Below are positions 26,601 to 38,600 of a DNA stretch of 64,000 bases, piece by piece. The stretch lies in contig JAINUG010000005.1 in NCBI GenBank assembly GCA_029706075.1, positions 7,801,001-7,865,000 of the forward strand, in the 5' to 3' direction. The position numbers were made by a program, and so were the translations under genes. Position 1 is the stretch's first letter; every line of letters begins with the position of its first letter. Below the pieces are notes generated by a model. That model made no database searches and was not told where the DNA came from. It saw only the letters and a list, made by a program, of their open reading frames with translations. The DNA is from Aldrovandia affinis. Taxonomy: Eukaryota > Chordata > Actinopteri > Notacanthiformes > Halosauridae.

Positions 26601-29600
26601 GAGGGCAGGAAAGGTTTTGCGCAATGTCATCCTGTCCAGAGCCCCACACATGATCCGTGATAGGAAATTCCACTTGAAGACATACAGGTTGGTTTCACAC
26701 AGACAAAATGGATTTCTAATAGGAGTCTCTTGAGTGCCCATAGCCAGGGCAACGTTTCACACGGTGGCTGCTCTTCATTAGTGCTGCTACAATGCCCTGT
26801 TCATTGAATTCTTCATGATTGAATTATGTAAGAAATGGAGGCAGAGAGGCAGTAAAATATCAACTGTGTTAAACTTCCCATTTTGTGTAACAGCATAAAC
26901 ACTCTCTCTACACAGAGCTGATTGGGTGTGTACAATTATGTGTGTTCTGCTCAGAGCTGTTTCAGTGTATATGTGTGTGTGAGTTCTACACAAAGCTGGT
27001 TCAGTGTGTGTGTGTATGTGTGTGTGGTATTCTTCACAGACCTGGTTCAGTGTGCATGTGTGAGTTGTACACAGAGCTTGTTCAGTGTGTATTTGTGTGT
27101 TCTGCACAGAGCTGGTTCAGTGTGTGTGTGTGTGAGTGTGTGAGTTCTACACAAACCTGGTTCAGTGTGTGTGTGTGTGAGTTCTACACAAAGCTGGTTC
27201 AGTGTGTGTGTGTGTGAGAGTTCTACACAAAGCTGGTTCAGTGTGTGTGTGTGTGATTGCTACACAAAGCTGGTTTAATGTGTGTGTGTGTGTGTTCTAC
27301 ACAGAGCTGGTTCAGTGTGTATGTGTGTGTGAGTTGTACACAGAGCTGGTTCTGTGTATGTGTGCGTGTGTGCGTGTGTGCGTGTGTGTTCTACACAGAG
27401 CTGGTTTAGTGTGTGTGTGTTTTCTGCACAAAGCTGGTTCAGTGTGTGTGTGTATGTGTGTTCTACACAGAGCTGATTTAGTGTGTATGTATGTGTGTTC
27501 CGCACAAAGCTGGTTCAGTGTGTGTATGTGTGTGTGTTTTATACAGAGCTGGTTCAGTGTGTAAATGTGTGTGTTCTTCAGGCAGTGTTGCGTTGGCACT
27601 GAGCTGGTGGACTGGCAGATTCAGCAGAGTCCCTGCGTTCACTCTCGCACCCAGGCTGTAGGCATGTGGCAGGTGCTGCTGGAGGAGGGCGTGCTCAACC
27701 ACGGTGAGACCTGTACCCCCCTTGTCCTGTCTAGAGATTGGGGCTCAAGATTAGTACAGCTCAGCGAGATGAAGGCCAATAATGCATGAATCAACCCACA
27801 ATGCACTGCAGCTTATTCAGTCCCAGCATCTGAGGCTCTGAGTTGTGCTTAGACAGCCCTTTCCATGGCTGATTAGAAACTGAACTCTTTAAGGAGTTTT
27901 ACTCGTCTAAACAATTTACTGCATACCAGCGAGGCACCCAGAAAGTTTATTACCAGCATTACACATCATCATTTGTTATCCTTCAACAGTGTTTCTGACA
28001 TGTAAAAATAAATTTCTGCGCTCTGTCTGCCATATCTTGTTGAGAACGGATTTAATTAATCTAAATCATGCTTTGAAATATGCATATAGGCATAACTGGC
28101 AGATATATGCCTGTGTATCTGTTTGTGCTATTGAACTTGATGCATGTACTGTAGCTTTTGGAGTTCTATGGGTGCTGCATAGATGAGCATTTTTGTATCC
28201 TCTTTTTTCTTTCCTCACAATTTGGAGGCCCATCCCATCTCTAAAGGGAAAATTCACTGCACTTGAATTTCCATTCAATCCGTTTGTTGTTATTTATGTT
28301 TACTGTGGTAATGATCTATATCAAATATAGCTTGATTTGTTTCAAAGAGGATTTTCACAATTATATCATAAGTTAACCATAAGTGGTTCTGTGTGGCTCA
28401 GTAGGTAGAGCATAGCGTTGGCAATGCTTAGGTTGTGGGTTTGATTCCCATTAGGACCACATATACTGAAAAATGTAAGCATTCACTACTGTAAGTCGCT
28501 TTGGATAAAAGTGTGCTAAATGGCATCTATTATTACTGTATATTAGTCATAAATCTAATCTTTCAAATTCTGTAGTTCTCAGCAAAACTTTTCTTGTCCA
28601 TTAAGTATTTCACCCACATCTCAGAGACATCATAAACAATGACAAGCTGGACACTTACTGCATGTATAAAACCCTTCCTCTCTGGGAGACACTGAAGCCT
28701 TTAATGCATTGTCCCATGAGAGTAGCAACTGTTTGCACAGTCTGGATTTGATTCTGGACCAGGGACACATCACTGCACAAGATTCAAGCCTTATTATTAT
28801 TATTAGTAGTAGTAGTATTCATATTATTGTCCCTGATAGGAAATTTGGCTTGCAGTTACAAATACAAGACAAAATTCACAAAACAAAATACAAAAACAAT
28901 GCATAAAAAAGAGCAATGTTAGCAAAAGTTAGCAAGAATATTGCACATCCAGGTTCATGGAGAAACGCCAAAGGGATAGTGCTTCAGCTGAACGTGCCAT
29001 CCGGCAGTCCTCAGTATAGATGTCTCTGTCTATTTGAAACCTCTGTGTGTATTCTATATGTTTTGGTGGCAGTGGACCAGGAGCTCAACTTCCAAGACAA
29101 GTACCTGTTCTATCGTTTCCTGGACGATGAGCGGGAGGGTGCACCCCTGCCCAGTGAAGAGGAAAAGAAGGAGAGCGAGGAAGAGCTGCAGGACACACTC
29201 CTGCTCCTGTCCCAGATTGGCCCTGATGCCCACATGCGCATGATCCTCAGAAAGCCGTGAGTACTGCCCAGAGAGGTCACTCTCTCCTGGCCGGAGGCCT
29301 CCAGCTCATGTGTGTGGGCTGTGACCAGGCTGCAGGGATGTGGTGAAATAGTTAAATCAGTGTTAGATTCAGTCACACATGTTCATTCAAGCATTTAATA
29401 GAAGAAGGGATAAAGTCTTTTTTGAAGTCCACTAATATATGCACCATAAGCAGGGTTCCCATAGGTCCCTGGTCTGTGGAAATGGAGAGGAGCCAAGGCT
29501 CGGATTTTGGGTGGGAATTCTACAAGTTGTTCTGTTCTGTTTTTCTCTTGGGAGATCACACCTTGGCTGTGTGTATTTGCATTTGGAGAGAGACAAGCTT

Positions 29601-32600
29601 GGTTTGGTATCATTTTCTTCCATTTCCACAAGTGGTCACTGAATAGTTTGATGAACATGAAAATAATATAAACTATATGCCATGGCCGTCTCATCTCAAC
29701 CCAATTAAACACAAATTCTGAAGCAGTGCCTGAGACAGCATTTCGCCAACACCACCACCAAAAAACCACCAAATGATGGAATGGACCAATGGAGAGCTAC
29801 AAAGGGCAGCTACAAATGTAGCCCAACCACATTAATAAGTAATATCACATTTTACTTCACAGTCCAGTTATTTAGCAAGTTACAAAATGTTAATTGAGTT
29901 TTTACCGTGCATAAAGTATTCAATTTATGGCAATATCTGTTGAGTTCATAGGGAGTCCACTCACACATCACTTTTTATGCTTTTTAAACTGATACCAATT
30001 TCCTCTTATGCAGGCCAGGCCAGAGAACGGTGGATGATTTAGGAATTATATATGAAGAGCTTCTCCATATCAAAGCCTTATCTCACCTCTCCACAACTGT
30101 GAGTGCAGATTCTCGGTTCATTTCACATGTACTCCAATATTGTCTCCCAATGTGACTTGAGAATGATCTTCCTGTTTTTGTCCTGGGGACCGCAGGTAAA
30201 GAGGGAGTTAGCAGGCGTTCTGATATATGAATCCCACGCGAAAGCCGGAACAGTGCGTAAGTAAAGCAGCTTCTCTCCAATGCCACACTTACTGCTCTAT
30301 ACCTCTCCATTACATCTGGGTGAGGTATCACTAACTCTTCCCTTTGGGATGTGAAGATATTGCCCTGTACAAAAACTGATAGGCTTTCAGGCTTCTATTC
30401 AAAGGTCTGGATTAGTTACTGTTCTGTTTTGCTGTGTTTTGCCAGCCTAGGCTAAGCTAGGCTAGGCTTATTACATCCAGTAAATGGCCATCAGATTCCC
30501 TCATGTTCTTCTTAGCACTGATGTACAGCTGTGCATAGTCAGTGTTCATAGGCTAGGTATTGATTTAATCTGTCTGCAGTTTTTAATCAGGGAGAAGAAG
30601 GGACTTCCTGGTACATCATCCTGAAGGGCTCTGTTAATGTCGTCATATATGGCAAGGTATGACTGCAGTCCTCATTGGCAGAGCCGATCACACTTTTACA
30701 GGAGCGCCCTGACCACTAAATCCTACCCAACGATACTCACATACTAAAGTCCAAATCCTACTCTGCACTACTCTCCCACCCAAATCAAAATCCTACCTAA
30801 CTCCACTCCACGCTCCCACTCAACTGAAAACCCTACCCAGCTCCACTCTCCCACTAAACTCAAGCCAAAATCCTACCCAGCTCCACTTTCCCACTCAAAC
30901 CAAGATTCTGCCCAGCACTACTCTCTCTATTGCAAGTTATGTCTACAGTTGTTCTGACAGATAGAACATGTCCTTTGATGATATAGAATTCCTTCCTGTC
31001 CCATTCTCTGCCTAGATCAACTCTAGATATGAGATGACACAGAATATTCCTAATCATTCATATCCTATTTTTGTATATGGCTAGCTAGCTGGGTGTCAAT
31101 CATATACACAGTATATACTATATTAAGAACATAAGAATACATGACGAGAAACGGCCATTCAGCCCATCTAGGCTTGTGATGTCCTAATCTCAAGTATCTA
31201 GTATTGCATCTAGCCTGGACTTGAATAGCCCAAGTGTTTCTGCCTCTACTACCTGACCTGGTAAGCTATTCCAGGCATTGACAACTCTCTGTGTAAAGAA
31301 AAGCTTCCTAATATCCATGTGGAATTTGGCCTGTGGCCTGTGGCCTCTTGTTCTGCTAACCAAACTTATCTTAAAGATTTTTGGTAGTTCACTTTGTTAA
31401 TGTTCACTTTGTTTGTTTTAGGAATTTGAAAACCTCAATCAAATCCCCCCTAAATCTCCGTTTGCTAAGCTTAAATAAATTGAGTGCCTTAAGTTCATCC
31501 TCATAACTCTGACCTTTCATACCAGGTACCAATTTAGTTGCCATTCTTTGAACCTTTTCAAGAGCTTCTATATCTTTCTTGTAGTGTGATGCCCAGTACT
31601 GCACACAGTACTCTATGTGAGGTCTGACAAAGGCATTATACAACATTAATATAACCTTCTTTGATTTATACTCAATACTTTTGCTGTATAGCCCAGCATC
31701 CTGTTGGCCCTTTTCACTGCTGTAGCACACTACTTAGATGCAGATAGACTTTGATCAACTACAATTCCTAAGTTTATTTCAAATCGAACACCTACCATTT
31801 TTTCTGCTCCCATAAAATACTCATGTCTTGTGTTTTTATTTCCCACATGCATAAGTTTACATTTAGTAATATTGAATTTAATCTGCCATGTTTCTGCCCA
31901 TTCTTGTATTTTGTTTAAATCATCTTGGATTACTTTAGTCGATTCCAAACTGCTAAACTGCTAAAACCCCCCAAATATAGTATCATCTGCAAATGTTACT
32001 ATTTTGCTACTAACATCCCTATCAAGATCATTTATATGAATAAGGAAGAACAGAGGTCCCAGTACCGATCCCTGCGGGACTCCACTTCCCACAGCATGTA
32101 GGTCAGATATGACCCCACTTACTGTTACTCTTTGTATTTACCCTTGTAGCCAATTATGAACCCACTCTGAAAAACAACAGGCTAATTTGTACAATGACAT
32201 GTACAAATGTGGTACCTTGTCAAATGCTTTTTTGAAAGTCCAAATATATAATATCATAAGCTTGGTTTAGGTCAAAACACTTTGTAGCCTCCTCAAAAAC
32301 ATCCAGGAGGTTTATTAGGCATGACCTCCCCTTGAGAAAACCATGTTGGCTCTCCCTTAAAATATTATTATTTTTCAAGAATGATTCCAACTTGTCCCTA
32401 ATAATACATTCCAGTATTTTACATGAGATGCAAGTTAAACTGACAGGCCTATAGTTCCCTGGGTCAGTATGGTCCCCCTTCTTATATATTGGAATTATAC
32501 TACCCTGCTTCTAGTCATCTGGTATTTCTCCAGTGTTTATGGATTGATTCCAATAAATTATAAAAATGTGGCTACATACCAGCAATACAAAATTATAACA

Positions 32601-35600
32601 TAACCAATCTGGAAGGAAAGGACATTGATACTACAAACAGAAAAAAAGTCACATAGAATGATATGTCCAGCGAGGACTTACTTTCCGGTGTGCTTGTCCT
32701 GCTTCAGATTCAGAGTCAATCCATTTAAACACCTGGATCCATTTAAACACCTGGATATTTACTGAACCAATTCAGGTTAAGAACCTTTCTCAAGGGTACA
32801 ATGACCTTTGTGTTACAAGCCCAGTTGTAACGTTCACACTAAATTGCCGCCTAAAATCCTTGTTTCGAACTGGGGACCATTCACGCGTGAGGCGAACGTG
32901 ATAACCACTACACTATGGAAAAATCTTGCTTGGAAATATCTTCCATCTCCACAAGCCATTTCAGGAAACGCCTGACTATGTGGACAGACAGGCAGTGCAG
33001 CTCTTCCCTCTCTCCCAGGGTGTTGTTTGCACGCTACACGAGGGGGATGACTTTGGGAAGCTGGCTCTGGTGAATGACGCACCACGGGCTGCCTCCATCG
33101 TCCTACGCGAAGACAACTGTCACTTCCTGCGGGTAGACAAGGAGGACTTCAACAGGATCCTCAGGGTGAGTCCGCCAAGGTTGTGACCTTTACAGTACAG
33201 TCCCACTAAGTACTTTACCCTGTCAGAAAACAACCACCGGCCCCATCTCCGATTGCCATACTTGGGAGAGCCCAACCTTGTATGTGGTGACAGTGGATGC
33301 AGCAGCTTCGTCCTGGCTTGCAAAAGACAACCAAAGCTTTTTAAATATCAGAGAAGCTCTGTGTTTATCCATTTAAATTTTGCCATTGTCTTTAGAAGTA
33401 TTATTTTGGTGTGTTTCTGTACTTTTGGACGATGAGGGGGAGGACAGTTGAATTGCTGCAATTCCATTTTATGTGCTTGCAAATCTATTTTTGCATTGAC
33501 ATAAATCTGACATGACAAGAGTAGAACATTTTAATGAACTGTGGAACTTAATGGTTATAATGGTGACTATCAGAGACTAATTACCGTCATTTTTAAGCCA
33601 TTTTGGAAACAAACCAGATATATAATGTATAATTATAGTAAGTAGTTGCAGACAGTGATATGCTGATTATATTTGAACAAAGGCCACATAAAAAACCTAA
33701 AACACTCATTTGTAAGTCATAGTTTTTTAAAGATTTGTTGAACAAAGGCCACATAAACCTCCTATTTGTTCATCTTGGTGTCAGATTCCCTCTGCTGGTA
33801 GGAGAACAGCATTGCACTTGTGAAACTGTCTGCAATACAGTCAAAGGCCACGATGCATTCATGTAAGACAGTCTCCATCCTAACTCCATCCTAAGCACAC
33901 ACAGTACAAATATTGAGGATGGAGTCCCCATTGTCTTTGCATTTATTTTAGGGAAGACACAACTGCTGCACATTGAGCAGTGCTTCTCTACCCCATGTAT
34001 TCTCCTCCCCTGAATTTGATCTGACACAACTGCCTTGAAAAACTAGTGATCGCTGTCTTTAATATGCACAGAGGCCATTCAGTGAAGTTCTTTGTGCAGG
34101 GCTGATCCAGATTTCACCCTCTAACAGGTAAAGCAGACATAAACATTTTACTGAGAGTGGAGAAGGCTGACTCTCCAGGCTAGCTTTACAGTATGCTACA
34201 ATACAGAGGACTGTATTTATTGTATTTGTCTGACATCTGAAACAGCTGGCATGTGGGTTGCACAAGATATACCCCTGAGTAAGAACATAAGAACATATAA
34301 TGATAATGAACATATAATGATAATGAGGACAGGCCCACCAAGGCTCGTCGTTTACCTATAGTCTAGAGAATATCCAGTACTGCATCAAGCCTGGGCTTGA
34401 TTACCCCAAGTGTCTCTGCCTCTACTACACGACCTGGCAAGCTGTTGCACACATTGACAAATCTCTGCGTAAATAAACGTCCTGATAACAGTTCAGAATT
34501 GACCTTTAACTCATTTCCACCTGTACCCTCTTGTTCTGCTAACTGAACTCAACCTGAAAAATCTCTGGTAGTTCATTTTGGTAACGCTTTTATGAATTTA
34601 AAAACCTCAATCAAGGTTTTTCAATAAAGTTAAATTGTGAAACAGGGCTTTTACCTGGTCAAATTAATATTGGTGAAAGATCAGCATAAAATTCAATGTT
34701 TAATATGGTTATGGACCGGGTCCTGTATATCTGTAGCCTTGTGTGTCTTGTGAATTGCTGTGAATAACTGTGAGCCATGCTTCTGCAGGATGTGGAGGCA
34801 AACACGGTGCGATTGAAGGAGCATGAGCAGGATGTGTTGGTCCTGGAGAAGAGCCCTAGCCCCATCCGCAACTCCAGCCATGGGGCCACTCCCTCTCACT
34901 ACAAGTACTGTAGCCTGTCTCTAACATTAAGCCACTCCCACTATAAGTACTGCAGACTGTCTCTAACATGAAGCCACTCCCACTACAAGTACTGCAGCTT
35001 GTCTCTAACATTAAGCCACTCCCACTACAAGTACCTAAGCCTGTCTCTAACACTAAGCCACTCCCACTATAAGTACTGCAGACTGTCTCTAACATGAAGC
35101 CACTCCCACTACAAGTACTGCAGCTTGTCTCTAACACTAAGCCACTCCCTGTACTGCACCCTGTCTGTAACACTAAGTCACTCCCTCTACTGTACCCTGT
35201 CTCTAACACTAAGACACTCCCACTAGGTATACAGTAGCCTGTCTCCTTATAATACTAGGAAAGTGTAAACATGTTTGCAATTTCCTTGTAAGTTAATTGC
35301 AACAAGCATAGCATTTGTTCAGTTTACTTGAAAAAGCCAGCTTACTGATATTGCTATTATAATGTGTTATTAATAGCTATTACAGCTATTACTAATCATG
35401 TGGAGTACTTAATTTGATAATGTATACCAAATTATTTTCAGATCAGCTGTTTGTCTGTCAAGTGAAGTAAATTAGGCTAGCTGTCACAGCCTATGCCATG
35501 GCCAAAACCAGCATGCAGAACAGCAAAGGTGTAGCTGCTAGCTATCTAAACTGAAAAAGTGTAACAAGCTAATATTTGCTATATATCTGATCAGCTTTCT

Positions 35601-38600
35601 TTCTAATAAAACAAATAACAATTTAGTTAGCTAGGCAGTGAAGTAAATGAATAAATATTACAAACACTCATTCATAACTGCTATCTGCTTCTTTTATTTT
35701 ATGTTGGTGTAATGATGTAAGTTCTGCCATTCCAGGTACACTGTGATGTCAGGCACACCAGAGAAGATACTAGAGCACTTCCTGGAGACAATGCGACTGG
35801 ATTCCCACTTAACAGAGTCAGGTGCTGTATCAGGCTCCCCCATTATCCCCTTTTGACTGAATTCAGGTTACAGTTTTAAGTTTAGTATTTTAAATCTTTT
35901 TTGTAAAGGTTTTGTAAAGTTTTTTTTTTTAAGTTTGGTTGTACACAATTATTTGTATTAATGCTTTACTGTGTTGAGCTTACTGTGCTTAAATACAAAA
36001 TATGACTATCTCAGCTACCACTACAATAATTCCTATTCCCTTTTTGGCATTTTATTCCATGTGACCCTTGTGAACAGTCTGTGTTTCTGCTTAGAGCCAC
36101 AATATGAGCAAAACAGGAAAATTAGGCTCTATAAAAACAATCTATTTAATTCAGGCACAGTGTTTGTTCAGGCAAACAATCAATCATTCTGTAAATATGT
36201 ATTTTTTCTCTGGCATTTCCAAAATTGAATTGTCGCAGAGCACTGACCAGTGTGTTTTGTGGAAGGACTACAAAAAACAGAATAGAAACAGATTAATGTT
36301 TGTATATAATACATACACATGTATGTAATAATGTACATATGTCTGTTCCCACAGACCATGCCCTGGATGACTTTGTCCTTATGCACTGTGTCTTCATCCC
36401 CAACAGTCAGCTGTGCCCAGTGCTCATGGCCCAATATCCTTCCAGCTCTCCTGCCTATCACTGGCTATGTATTTATTTCATTTCCCTCAAATTGTAAAAT
36501 CCACCTACTGTTGTTTGCCCTTATTCATTGTAAAAGTAGGCAATACATACAACACAAGTATATCATGCCAACAAATAAATATGGACTACACTAAGAGAAG
36601 GAGAGAGGGAGTGAGAGAGAGAACCAGGGCAAGACCCAATAGCACAATAAAGTTCAGCTGAACTTTAGCCATAGGATTGATGTTCACATAAACTCTTGCC
36701 ACTTATAATAATAATAATAAACGTGCATCTGTACTCTGGCCTCTGAAGTGGAGGAAATGGGAATCTGCCTGTCAATCTCTGTGTGATTTCCTCCTTAACT
36801 GTGGTGCACCTACCATGCTCATGCGTCCCAAGGCTCAGAGCAGGAAAAGCTGGACTACGCCCTGAACAACAAGCGACGGGTGATACGCCTGGTGCTGCAG
36901 TGGGCCTCTGTCTATGGAGATCATCTCCAGGAGGAGGACGCATCGCTGGCCTTCCTGGAGGTCAGTCTGGCCTCAGAACCAAACCATTCAGTGTCCATTT
37001 ATGCCCTGTGGATGGGGGTATTGCCATCCTGGAAGGGAACACTCCCATCAGGATAGAAATGCTTCAACATAGGATGAAGGTTATCACTCAGAATAGCTTT
37101 GTATATATTGGCATTTACCTTGCCAGGAAAATGCACCCCACACCATAACAGAGCTGCCAGAACCTTTCATTTGCTGAAGTGTTTCCTTTATTTTGGCAGT
37201 TTCTTGTACATAGCTATTAGAGGCTGCCAGCACGGTTAACTTAGTGTTTAATGGTACTTCATCCTACACCTATTTAATCTGAGTAAAAATGAATACATCT
37301 GTAAGTAAACAATCTAAGCATTTATATAAAGTGTATAGTAAATTAATAATTACATTTATTAAGATGATGCTTCTAACCCTGTATTATGCAACTCATTAAA
37401 GTTATTGAATGAGAGATTTAGCAAAGGAACTGCAATATAAATATGCATGATATTATTTCTTATGTTCTGGAGGTTGGAGGTCAGCAGAAGACGCCAGGGT
37501 GAATGCCAGTCAGGGTTGACTTGGATGTGCATAACTATCCACTTGGGTTTGTGCCACAAGGGAAATATAAACAGGATAAACCTCTTTTCCTCAGCAAGCT
37601 GTAAGACTTAATGAGTTTATCATTTTAGTGACGACTGGCCAACTCAGGGATCAGGCAAGCTACGAGTTGGGGTTGAAAGATATTTTTAAAAAATTGAAGA
37701 TGTGTCTGTTTAGAGTCTGTACCATCAGAGTGAAGTGTAAAATGATTATCGAGTTTATGTATTTAAAATTCAATGACCCAATGAAACCCCATGTGGGACC
37801 CTTGGATTGGGGTTGGTGGGTGATCTTTTTGGTGGCACATGTGCATGTGTGTTCCACAGGAGTGTGCATGCAAGGTTGTATAAGTGAAGAAGCTGGTTGA
37901 AATAGATAGGGGAAACACACCACATTCTCTCACATTGACTTGCATTTTATATCCTTAGCTCTTCCACTTTGAGGAAACATTATTAGCTAAGAGTTACTAA
38001 CAGCTTTAGAATTGGTAGTCAAAATGCATGTTTCTTGTTTCTATCTTTTCTGGCTGGTGGCTTAAGTATGCGTTTGCAAGTTGCCATTTTTCATTTATTG
38101 TTAGCTTTTATCACTGGCTACAGTTGGAAACACTGTTATTTGGAACATCTTAAACACACAACTACCCAGACAGCAATAAAACTGCCACCTGAGCCATGTA
38201 AGATGCGTTGGGCTACTTGGTGGCCTACCATGCTCATGTATATTGACTTTTACAGCAGGTTTGTAAAAGATTGTAAGAGTTAGACATCTCACATAATGCA
38301 GCTGCGCTAACGGAAATTATGGCATTGCTGAGGGACAAAAACGGTTTGAAGGAACAGCTGTCTCTTATTTCTAAACACAGCAAAAATCTGCATGATCTGA
38401 TTAAATGGTTTGAGAGTCGAAAAAGGATCTGGTCAATGAATACTGAACATTGGCATGGCAGGTGCACAGAAAAAATTGATCAATAAACAAACAATGCACA
38501 AAAACATTCAGTCTTAATCAGGCCGTGCAGCTTGAGCACAGCAACCTTCCCTTTGAATGTATTTGCAGCTTTGAGGATGACTGTAAATCAGAGATGATAG

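Noticed and set aside
26922..27705. Long Cys/Val- and Thr/His-rich open frames on both strands
   Set aside because: They are translations of the GT/CA minisatellite and have no independent evidence of coding.
28382..28460. tRNA gene
   Set aside because: A- and B-box-like sequences and a tRNA-like head are present, but the body and tail identify a SINE, and the acceptor stem does not pair.
34856..35209. A 117-codon repetitive - strand frame (MLETGCSTCSG-like)
   Set aside because: It is the antisense of the 42-bp minisatellite, whose 42-base period keeps any frame open.
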